NCBI GenBank assembly: GCA_947846985.1
Contig: CANTUZ010000001.1
Span: 3,038,001 to 3,102,000 of the forward strand
Direction of reading: 5' to 3'
Origin: Fratercula arctica
Taxonomy: Eukaryota; Chordata; Aves; Charadriiformes; Alcidae
Length of the DNA: 64,000 nucleotides
In this document: positions 1-10,300 of the stretch, in pieces
Position numbering within the stretch: the stretch's first letter is position 1
How the letters are laid out: each line of letters begins with the position of its first letter
Translations under genes and position numbers: made by a program
Notes under the pieces: generated by a model
Databases searched by the model: none
Seen by the model: the letters and a program-made list of their open reading frames with translations, nothing else
What the model was told of the DNA's origin: nothing

Positions 1-836
1 TGTTTGGCTGAGCAGCAAGCAGGTCCTCCACTCTCCTGAGGAAGGATGCTAGTCTGGCCAGAGCATTTAAGGGATGTCCTTTACTGAAGTATCTTTTTCT
101 CATCTCGTTTCATCTTACAGAAGCTCCTTCTTTCCTTTGTTTTGGCTGGACTGTGGCTGAAAGCTTTGTATTGAACTTCTGCAAGGTGGAACAAAATTGT
201 AGACTAGCTTGAGGTGAGGAAGATGATTTCACTCAGCTTTACCTTGGAGATAATACTATGCTGCACCTGAGGTTTGGCAGGCCTCACTTTCTGCTTTGGG
301 ATGGACCTGGGGGCTCCCGTTCTCAGAGTACGGCATGACCGCTAGCTGGGTTGAAGTTTCTCCTCTTGACAAAATTGCCTGGGAGGTAGAGGTCTGGACT
401 TGCTTGACTGAGCCCTTCTTCTAGAGCTCCTACACTCCTCCCCTGGGCACAGCGATGAGATGCAGTAGGATGGTTCCCTTTCTCGTCTTGAGCTATGAAG
501 TCTTGCTGATTTAAACCTGAAACTGTTGACTGGTCTAGGACAGCTGGGTTTACCCTCATGGTTACCTCATTTTAACCCACATACAGCTGTGACTGTCGAG
601 ACTGAAGGCCAAGTTCCATGCTGCAAGTAAATGCAGATCTACCATGAGATAAATGTCATAACAAATGTGTTTATTTTCTACGCAGCCTAATGAGGCTGAA
701 ATAAAATTGTTCTCACATGTCCCTGTTAACTATGCTGTTGACCTCCAGTCTAGACATTCTTTACTGCTGATAATATGGGATTATTAAGTAGTCTTCTGGG
801 GCATGAGCACACTGCTATACAGCTGTGTACAGGGCA

Positions 837-1509
837 CGGTGGGGGTGTTGGTGGATGAGAAGCTCAACATGAGCCGGTAATGTGCGCTGGCAGCCCAGAA
901 ACCCCCCTGCAGCCTGGGCTGCATCCCCAGCAGCGTGGGCAGCAGGGCGACGGGGGGGGATTCTGCCCCTCTGCTCCGCTCAGGGGACACCCCCCTGCAG
1001 TGCTGCCTCCAGCTCTGGGGCCTCAGCACAGGAGAGACACGGAGCTGTTGGAGCGGGGCCAGAGGAGGCCCCGGAGATGCTGGGAGGGCTGGAGCCCCTC
1101 TGCTGTGAGGACAGGCTGAGAGAGCTGGGGGGGTTCAGCCTGGAGAAGAGAAGGCTCTGGGGAGACCATGGAGCCCCTTCCAGTCCCTCAAGGGGCTCCA
1201 GGAAAGCTGGGGAGGGACTCTGGATGAGGGAGGGGAGCCATAGGACGAGGGGGGATGATTTTAAACTTAAAGAGGGGAGATTTAGATGAGATCTGAGACA
1301 GAAATTCTTGGCTGTGAGGGTGGTGAGCCCCTGGCGCAGGTTGCCCAGAGAAGCTGTGGCTGCCCCATCCCTGGAGGTGTTCAAGGCCAGGTTGGACGGG
1401 GCTTGGAGCAGCCTGGTCTGGTGGGAGGTGTCCCTGCCCAGGGCAGGGGGTTGGAACTATATGATCTTTAAAGTCCCTTCCAACCCAGACCATTTGATGA
1501 TTTTATGAT
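837..1509 (+). mobile_element. CR1 LINE, 3' part (long copy)
   Basis: About 670 bp starting with GGGGGTGTTGGTGGATGAGA and running to the degenerate tail TTTGATGATTTTATGAT. It contains the end of ORF2, seen as the conserved order LEKRRL - RTRG - F - RLPREAV - [14 protein letters not shown]. 5'-truncated. In DGAT2 intron 1, sense. Confidence 0.93.
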
Positions 1510-1671
1510 AACTAGAACCCATGCTGGTAATACGTTATTTCCTAACAAATATTCATGAGTACTACTAACAACAAAGCTGGAGGTGGAGAGAGCTTGTGCA
1601 CTGCAGCTGGGGCATCTGAGCAAACTGAGGTACAGAATAATTTGTGCTGCTCAAGGGGTTTGTTTTACAGA

Positions 1672-1795
1672 TGCAAGCCCAGGCTGGATGAGGCTTTGAG
1701 CAGCCTGATCTAGTGGGAGGTGTCCCTGCCCAGGGCAGGGGGTTGGAACTAGATGATCTTTAAGGTCCCTTCCAACTCTAACCATTCTATGAGTC
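1672..1795 (+). mobile_element. CR1 LINE 3' tail fragment
   Basis: About 125 bp: CCAGGCTGGATGAGGCTTTG to CCATTCTATGAGTCTG. A very short 5'-truncated copy, second of three in tandem orientation. Confidence 0.88.
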
Positions 1796-1847
1796 TGTCA
1801 TGTTTGGTGTAGCAGCTTGCCCTGCAGGCTCTTGGATGGGAGGCTGG

Positions 1848-1982
1848 GAAGTTTTTAAGGCCAGGGTGGATGGGGCTTGGAGCAACATGATCTAGTGGGA
1901 GATATCCCTGCCCATGCCAGGGGGCTTGGAACTAGATGATCTTTAAGGTCCCTTCCAACCCTAACAATTCTATGATTCTAAG
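1848..1982 (+). mobile_element. CR1 LINE 3' tail fragment
   Basis: About 135 bp: TTTTTAAGGCCAGGGTGGAT to CAATTCTATGATTCTA. Third same-orientation tail within 1.2 kb. Confidence 0.88.
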
Positions 1983-2718
1983 TATCCTAGTATCGGACTA
2001 TTTAATCTAGTTTTATTATGCCTCCAATGTTAGCTTTTCTGCCAAATATGTACCTCAAAATATCCACTTCCACCTTATGCTTTGGAGAGGCTCAGCTACA
2101 CTACATCTAATTTGGTTTTCATCTAAATAAGCTGTGTGATGCAGTATAATTCTTGGCCAAGAATTAATGTGCTAATTGCCTTGAAAAGGTAACAGATGAA
2201 GCTTGGCTTTAACAAGCTTTCATTATATTTTTAACTATCTGTAACACTTGTACTTCCTTTCAGCTAATTTGTTTGTCTGCTTTTTAATTAAGTGAGGTCA
2301 ATTGGGTTTTCTGGTGCCCTAGTGTGAAGTCCTGTTTCCTTTCTCTCCTGGCACCTTTGGGTCTGCCTCCCTGCCTAGGTAAATTGTCGTGTTTGAGCAC
2401 TTTATCAGAAATAAACTGTGCTGGAAGAGCACCAGATGCTGTCCCTATCTGAGTCTGTGGTGCAGGAATGAGTCAGATGCTTGGCCAAACCCTTCGTTGA
2501 CTCCAGGATCTCCTTGGTAACATCTCTTGTGGTTGACTCTGATGGGTGCTGTAATTAAATAAGTGTACTAAGCCCACCACCAGTTGGGGGACAGCTGGCT
2601 AATGTCACTGAGCTTCCTTGGAAGGCTGCAGATAGCTCCTATCACTGAGTGGCAGTGAGGCTTCCTGGAGAAGTCAATACTTTGGCTGTCTTGGCAAGTA
2701 GCATCCTTAAAAGCCAGG

Positions 2719-2788
2719 CATAGAATCATAGAATGGTTTGGGTTGGAAAGGATCTTAAAGATCATCTAGTTCCAACCATCAGGGCTTA
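2719..2788 (-). mobile_element. CR1 LINE 3' terminus fragment
   Basis: Only about 70 bp: reversed tail CATAGAATCATAGAATGGTT to ATCTAGTTCCAACC. Confidence 0.85.
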
Positions 2789-4718
2789 GTGCGGGCAATA
2801 TCCCATCAATACTCCAAGGCATGAGCTGTGGTGTGAGTTGAGGGGCTCAGGATCTCATCTGAGCCCAGGAAAGCTGTTGCTAAGGTCTCTGCTGTGTAAA
2901 CATGGGTTGCTAAGGCTGTGACCCCAAACAGCCAGGCTGTCCCATTCTGGAACAGGTGCCCTGGAAAACAGAGCAACTGGAAAACCCTCCAGGGGCTGCG
3001 CTGAGTGGCTGGCACAGGATAAGCGACTGTCTTGGGCTGTAGCAGATGGAGAGCTGTATTTTTCCAGGGTTCAAAACATTTTCTTGGGAAAAGAATGATA
3101 AAAATGGATACCAAAGGCTGGGGTATATGGTATTGTTCACCTCAAAGTTAGTCATAGGTAGGTCTAATGGACCTTCTTAAGCTTGGTTATTGGTCTAATG
3201 TATTCCCTGAAAGATAGAGAAAAATTGCCTTTCCTATGCTTAATTCTCCTTTGGCTTTTTAATATGTGAATGATGTGTGGGCCCACCCTTAAAAGCAAGG
3301 GTTTTCTTTAAAGAACTGAACACGAGTATCAGTGTTGGGTTATTCTGATGTGGCTGAGTCCCCAAAAAACCCCACATTTCTGTTGGCTTATCAAAGCTCT
3401 TCTGCTCTGTATCCCTAGTAACTAACCAGCCTGGTTCTCCAGAGCATTAAGGATCTTCTCAGAAAGGAAACAAGACTTGCATGGAGGGTTGGATACATAA
3501 GGTGTTAAGTCTGACATGATGAACAGCAAGCTCAGGACTGGCTGGAACTGGCTGTCTTGGCACTGAAATCTGTAATTGCCCAGCCTGCAGGTGATCTGGG
3601 TCCATCTGGAGTGTGCAGGTTGTTGGTGCAAGGGTTGACCATGCACTTGCCAGGTGACACACCTGCCCATTGCCCTGGACTTCTCTTCTGCCCTTAAATG
3701 GGAATTAATTGTTAATATTATTCAGCCCATGGTAACTACTGGCTCTTCTGATGTTGGGAATCTTGATCTCTGTGAAGGATGTTTTTCCTTTCAGCAGATA
3801 ACTGACCCCGGACACCATTTGTCCACGGGCAGGTGCTGAGCTGTCTGCTCTGCCTTCCCTCTGTCTGCAGGAGTTGGATGTTGCCACAAAAAGCTTAATG
3901 CAGTTAAGCAAGTTGACCGGTTGACTTGTGCTACCCAATACTGGCCTATTTACAGGGCTAGCAATGCCTACCATTTGTTAAAGCATCCAGAAAATGCTGC
4001 AGCACAAATTCTCATCTGTAGGGATATGCAGTTGTTCTCTCTGGGGGAAGAGGATAGGGATTTAGCTGATCCAAGGCTGGAGTGTTGAATTCATCAATCC
4101 AAGGATGTTTTGGTAGTGTAACTACAGGTGCTGGAAGGATAAATTACATGGGGCTGGGCTTTTATTATGGATCACAAGTAATCTCTAAGACTTTCGGCTT
4201 ATTTTCAAGGCATAGAGAGGTGGCCAGTGACACGACTATTGCTAGAAGCTTCCTTTAAACCAGTACCTAGCAGTCCTGAGGCCACGTGAGGTCTGTCCAT
4301 GTGCAATTTTGAAAACCAGGTTTTTGGGACAGCCAGTTTCTAGAGCTGCAGTAGGAGCTGCCCCTAGGCTGTGGCCCCTCAGTGGGAATGACGGATTCCT
4401 CTTACCTTTGGACAGGTGACTCTGACTTTTTGAAAAAAGAAATGGGATGGAGTTTATCACTCACCCCAAATTTGGGCATTTGCTGTCAAACGTGAAGAGC
4501 TGCAGCACAGGATTTCTGGGTCTTGAAAAGCATTGCAAATTAGCGCGTGGTGGTTTAACTCGCCAGCACGTTGTCCTGGCTCACATCAGAAATTGCAGAG
4601 ATACTTAATAATTAAGAGTGAATTCAGCACACATTCTCTTGCAAAGACCTGCCTTCACCTTGAGCTTCAGACTGGATTAGTGCTGTGGGTTTCAGTTTAC
4701 TGGCAGTTGCAGTGACAT

Positions 4719-5112
4719 AGAGTCACAGAATCATAGAATTGTCAGGGTTGGAGGGGACCTTAAAGATCATCCAGTTCCAACCCCCTGCCATGGGCAGGGA
4801 CATCCCCCACTAGATCAGGTTGCTCAGAGCCCCGTCCAGCCTGGCCTTAAAAACTTCCAGGGATGGCGCTTCCACCACAGCTTCTCTGGGCAACCTGTTC
4901 CAGTGTCTCCTCACCCTCATGGTGAAGAACTTCTTCCTAACGTCCAGTCTGAATTGTCCCATCTCTAGTTTTAATCCATTCCCTCTAGTCCTACCATTAC
5001 CCAACATCCTAAAAAGTCCCTCACCAGCTTTCTTGTAGGCCGCCTTAAGATACTGGTAGGCCATTATAAGGTCTCCTCGGAGCCTTCTCTTCTCCAGACT
5101 GAACAACCCTGA
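4719..5112 (-). mobile_element. CR1 LINE, 3' part
   Basis: About 390 bp, reversed tail CACAGAATCATAGAATTGTC, with the ORF2 C-terminal frame on the minus strand ([33 protein letters not shown]). It is more diverged from the long copies and keeps the AAYKKAGEG spacing of an older subfamily. Confidence 0.9.
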
Positions 5113-5639
5113 CTTGGTCTGTTTTGAGTACTTAATGCCCAACCCATTGCAAGGATTGTTCATTCAATGTAGACTAAGCAGAGCCAAAGGCCCTGGCTGG
5201 ATGGACTGGCTCTAGATTTGGGCTGCAGGGTCTGGTGTGGCTCCTTGCCGATGTCCTGTACTAGCAGAAATGGTCAGGAAGGTATATAGCTGTCAGTCCT
5301 AGGGACTGTGCGCAGGCTTAACATTAAATGGCATTTAAGAGGGGGAGCAAAGAAGCTGCAAAACTAATACAGCAGTTCTGCAGGTGCAGCTGCGGTGCAT
5401 TAATCCTATTGCTTAGACTATCAGCAAGGGCAACAGCAAAGACTGCAGACGTGCTTGGCATGTTTAAAGGATGCATTAGTGAAACCTGCTTTGTGGAAAC
5501 TACCAAAATTCTAGTACCTGTCTGTATCGAGAGAAGGACCTCTTCTCCAAAGTTTAACTTGACTAAGCATGAGCACTTGCTGTGGTATCACCACTAGCAG
5601 TGTCGTGTCTTGCCAGCAACACCAAGGACTGAATGCATT

Positions 5640-5977
5640 CAATACCCATTCAACTACCTGAGAGGAGGCTGTAGAGAGGTGGGGGTTGGTCCCTCCTGCC
5701 AAGGGACAGGTGTTAGGACAAGAGGAAACAGCCTCAAGTTGTGCCAGGGGAGGTTTAGGATGGATATTAGGAAAAATTTTTACACTGAAAGGGTTATTAA
5801 GCATTGGAACAGGCTGCCCAGGGAAGTGGTTGAGGCACCATCCCTGGGGGTATTTAAAAGACGGGTAGATGTAGTGCTTAGGGATATGGTTTAGTGGTGG
5901 CTTTTGTCAGAGTTAGGTTGATGGTTGGACTTGATCTGAAAGGTCCTTTCCAGCCTAGGCGATTCTATGATTCTATA
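5640..5977 (+). mobile_element. CR1 LINE, 3' part, different subfamily
   Basis: About 340 bp. Encodes [20 protein letters not shown] and [20 protein letters not shown]. The 3' end has the variant GGTTTAGTGGTGGCTTTTGT ... GGTTGGACTTGATC, unlike the GTGGGAGGTGTCCCTGCCC form of the other copies, so it belongs to another CR1 subfamily (CR1-Y-like, by memory). Confidence 0.88.
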
Positions 5978-6552
5978 TAAACAGCTGCTTACAGCATTGC
6001 ATCCCATCTAATGACAGGCTGACCCTTAAACAGAAAAGGAAATATGTAAACACACCTCCTCGTTTGTTCATAGGCCAGCAGCTTGAGTTGCATTTTAGCC
6101 AGTTATTGTGGTCCTTGACAAATAAAGTAAGGAAGAGAAGTGAAGGAAAATGCAAGTGTTTCTTTCTCAAGGTTGTTAAGTGTATCAGCAAATGCTGCAG
6201 TGGGTGATTCCTCACATAGCAATCAAGTCTTTCACTTCAGTATTTAACTTGGGTCTCTCCCCGCTTGAATAGCTTAAACTTCTAAAAGAGGCTTTCAGCT
6301 CCTTTCTTCTTCATGTACTGCTTTAGAAACACTGTGATGGTTTTCCTTACCCTTGGAGCTGTGGATCCCAGGGGTCCATGGCTGAAGTGTCGCTCAACCA
6401 GCCCTTGAGCTGTGCTGCGTAAGGCTGCAGTGCAGAGCTTTCCTTGAACACGCACAAAGAAGTTGTGCAATGGACCTGGTGAAGGGTGGGTGAGCAACAG
6501 TTCAGACCACAACCTCGTGTGTGCTTCCCTGTGGTTTGGGACAGATGATTGT

Positions 6553-6945
6553 AGAATCACAGAATGGTTTAGGTTGGAAGGGATCTTAAAGATCATCCAG
6601 TTCCAACCCCCCTGCCCTGGGCAGGGACACCTCCCACCAGCCCAGGTTCCTCCAAGCCCCGTCCAACCTGGCCTTGAACCCCTCCAGGGATGGGGCAGCC
6701 ACAGCTTCTCTGGGCAACCTGCGCCAGGGGCTCACCACCCTCAGAGTGAAAAATTTCTTCTTGAGATCTCATCTAAATCTTTCCTTTTCCAGTTTGGGGC
6801 CATTACCCCTTGTCCTATGGCTCCCCTCCCTCATCCAGAGTCCCTCCCCAGCTTTCCTGGAGCCCCTTTAGGGACTGGAAGGAGCTCGAAGGTCTCCTCG
6901 GAGCCTTCTCTTCCCCAGGCTGAACCCCAACTCTCTCTGCAGTTT
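6553..6945 (-). mobile_element. CR1 LINE, 3' part
   Basis: About 390 bp, reversed tail AGAATCACAGAATGGTTTAG, extending into the GAGCCTTCTCTTCCCCAGGC region. In DGAT2 intron 1, antisense, 300 bp before exon 2. Confidence 0.92.
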
Positions 6946-7261
6946 GAAGCAGGGGCATGTGTTAGGACCATGTGTCAATGTCCTCTGCGCTTTTATGGTC
7001 AAGTGAATAGAAGCTTGCTCAGGTGGGAACTGATGTTACCCATTTATCCCCTCTAGCATCCCCAAAACAGTTGGATGCTTGCAGATGGCAACCTTTCCCC
7101 TTCCAGGATGTCTAAACTCCATGGGAAATACTAGCCTTTGACAAGCCTAGTTCTAAAAGCACACTGCCCAAACATTGATTGAAAACCTCTGATTTGAAAG
7201 GAAAATATTGGTATCTTTACTCAGTTTGCAAATGTAACTTTATTTCTATCTTTCTCCTTAG

Positions 7262-7381
7262 GCACAGGATCGAGCATTCTTTCTGCTCTGCAGGATTTGT
7301 TCTGGCTATCTAAATCCAAAGTAGAGAAACAACTGCAAATCATCTCTGTGCTGCAATGGGTTCTCACTTTCCTTATCATGG
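7262..7381 (+). CDS. DGAT2: DGAT2 coding exon 2
   Basis: Preceded by a pyrimidine-rich tract and TTAG, followed by GTAAGT. It begins in phase 1 (GC completes a glycine codon) and ends in phase 1. It encodes GTGSSILSALQDLF, then a basic linker and the first hydrophobic segment (QWVLTFLIMG). It is 120 nt long; the corresponding human exon is 129 nt, and the difference falls between LF and WL, where mammals have three more residues. Because both ends are in the same phase, skipping it would keep the frame, as in the shorter human isoform. Confidence 0.95.
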
Positions 7382-10300
7382 GTAAGTAGCATCTTTTGGC
7401 CAAAAGCAAAGCTTTATTTATTCATTCTGGAAGGCATCTAAGGTAAAAATGTTAACTTTTGCATAAACATTAATTACAGGATGTGCAGTACAGCAGGAAA
7501 GTTCCTGGGGCGTGTGGATATTGTAGAGCATATTTGCATAGCTTGATATTTTGGCAATAAATGACTTTACCTAGCTCTAGAAAATCATAGGACCTATAGA
7601 AAGACCTACTGATGTTTAGCTCGTGTTTGTGTCTACCAGACAAATAAGACTGAAGCAATTGGAAATATCTCATCTGACTCATTCACGGGAATGTCCACAG
7701 AGAAGAAACTTCTTAGAAGCAACTGATAGCTGATACAACTGATTGCAACAGGAGTGCTTTCCTCTTGGCTTGGTCTCCCTCCAAGAGGTACCAGAGATGG
7801 GAAAGAACTGTGTGTTACACCAGTAAAATAGTGAAGACTGTTTGTCTCTGGGTACTTCTGTTATGTGAAGTCTCAGGCTCAATAGTATTGTTGATAATTA
7901 AACTGGAGAAAGATGCTGATTGTAATCTGTCAAGCAAGTCTCACTGTTCCTTCCCAATTTTGTTTGTGCTAAAATGGCAACATCATTTATGGGTGGCATC
8001 TCTGGAGCGCTGGTGGGACGGCTGGTGTAGAGCTGGTGTGGAAGACTTGTGTAGCTGTGGAATAAACCCCCTTGGTGTCAGCCACAAAGAAATCTTGATG
8101 CTCGTGAAGTCTTGCTCTTGCCTGGTGAAGCAGCTGCCCTACATGGAGAAATTATAGGAGACAGGCCTGGAGAAACCATGAGGGGGAGGCTGAGGTAGTC
8201 CAAAGCAGGTAGCTTGGGAGGAAGTTGTCTCAGTCCTACATAAGGGATTTTTAGTGAAATCCGATTTGATTGAGGATTAATGACATCAGGTTGGGACTAA
8301 GACTTCAGTATAACAGGGTCAAAAGGCAAGGGGCTCTTAATGCAAGTGTAAATGCAGACCAGAACCTGATGCAACCTTGTTTTCTTCTCTTTCTTGGCCC
8401 TATTCAGGTGTCGCTTGCACTTTAATCCTCATGTACATACTGTGCACAGATTGCTGGGCGATTGCTGCTCTATATTTAGCCTGGCTGGTGTTTGACTGGA
8501 ATACACCAAAGAAAGGTAAATATTGCCAAATAGATCCTTGCTGTTTAAGTGTCCCTGTCCTCCTATTTGGACAAAGACGCACTTCCTTTTAATGGGTGAC
8601 TTCCCTTCTTAGTGGGACTCGTCTGAATCACTGACCAAAAGCATTATTCAGTGAAGTATACCAATGTCAGTCCTCGGCACAAACAGTGACTGCAGGTTTT
8701 ATGGATGCTGAGGGTGACACAAGGTAACGTTCACTAATATCGTGCCATTGCTGGCTTTTGTCAACATATTTATAAGGCTTAGGTTCTTCCTCCAGGTCAG
8801 AAAGATCTACGTAAAGATTCAAGATCTTGCTGTGCTCTCCAGCTCTTGCAAGGTTCAGACTGTGGCATGACTGTTAAGATGTGGCTCCCCTATGGAGTCT
8901 GTGTTGCTGCAAATTAAGCAGAAGATCTTTTTATTTCAGAAGACATCCTGTAGAAAGCAGCTCTGAGATCCCACTACAGCGATGGCAACTCCTTTCATAG
9001 CCAGATTAGCCCAATTCTCCATTGCTTCAAGACCACTGAAATCATCCAGGATCTTAGCCTTCCTTCCCAAAGGATGAATTTGAGGTTAACATGGAGCTGT
9101 TTCTAGGTTGAATTGGCCATCGCCCAACTACAAGAGAATATTAAGTCAGATCCTTACCTGAATTGGTTGTCAGGCCTTAATTAGCTTGAAGTACCCTGAA
9201 ACATGGATGGTTTCACCTGACTTTAGTGAAAGATGGAGGTGTCCCACTTAGAGGAATGAAACTGTTGATTTGTCTAGTGAGACAGCAAACTATCTGGGGT
9301 CCTCTAGGCTTCTTGGTGGGCACCCATGTGGAAAGAGCTTTAAAAGCATGATTTATTTTTTTTCTCTTCAGGTGGAAGAAGATCCCAATGGGTGAGGAAC
9401 TGGGCTATATGGAGGTACTTCAGGGATTATTTTCCAATAAGAGTAAGTAACAGTTTAACTCTACGCATTGGGACTTGACTGGTTTAGATTGACTTTTAAT
9501 AACCCCTGTGGAGATGATGTACCTACATGAGTCTATCCATGATGCTAAACTGTAAGCAGGACACTACTTAATTACCATTGCCATATTACTGCTTGGAGCA
9601 GCTGTGGTTCTAAAAATCTGGAATGCATCATCAGTGATGGTGTCATGATTTGTAGAATGATTTGTCTTATCACCAGACTTCTTGAGGCAATCTGCCCTGT
9701 AGCAGTGAGGCTCCCTGTACATCTCTCCAACTTCTCTTCTGTGCCCCAGCAGTCCTGTGTTGTGCCCAGCCCTGCCTCTGTCCCCCTCTTGTAAATCTAG
9801 CTTGGTTTTGAGCTGTTTTCCAGTTACACCCTAGCAGTGGTGTATTGGGTAAGGATAGTTGGGAACCCTGTGCGCCAAAAGTCCTACCACTTCACAGGGA
9901 GCAGTGAAATCTGCTCTGAAGTCTAGCTGCTTTGGGGAAGGAAGGAATTCCAGCAGCAGGAATAATAGCTCCAGTTCTCCAGCTTGTAACTTGCTCACCT
10001 TCTGCTTGTATTTTCCCTGCTGGTTCAGATGTTACAGACAGAGAACAGGGCTGTCAGTCTGCTGTCAGAATTAGCTGAAGGACTTGGAAAGCAGCAAGGG
10101 CCAAATTCAGCTAGGAGGGAACCTGATCCTCTTTGGAAGGACACCCAGATGAAAGGACTATTACATAAGGCTGTTGGCAAGTCTTATTTAGCCTGAGTAA
10201 AAGGGATGGACCTTTTGATGAGCTACCTGTCCCTAAGATAGTCCAGCCTCAGAAGGCAGTAGGGAATGCAATTCTAGCAGGAAGCCAAAGTCGTATAGGC

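Larger units (their letters stand above)
1..7261 (+). other. DGAT2: DGAT2 intron 1 (3' part)
   Basis: No exon-like sequence for the DGAT2 N-terminus was found, so the first coding exon and promoter are upstream. The intron holds seven CR1 copies in both orientations. 1-836, 1,983-2,718, 2,789-4,718, 5,113-5,639, 5,978-6,552 and 6,946-7,261 are unique sequence without recognisable features. Confidence 0.75.

Noticed and set aside
1..7261. Search for DGAT2 exon 1
   Set aside because: No segment encodes the N-terminal MKT-type start followed by a donor in the needed phase, and no CpG island is present; exon 1 is outside the window.
7765..8157. 130-codon + strand frame in DGAT2 intron 2
   Set aside because: The intron is bounded by clear DGAT2 splice sites, and the frame shows no domain.
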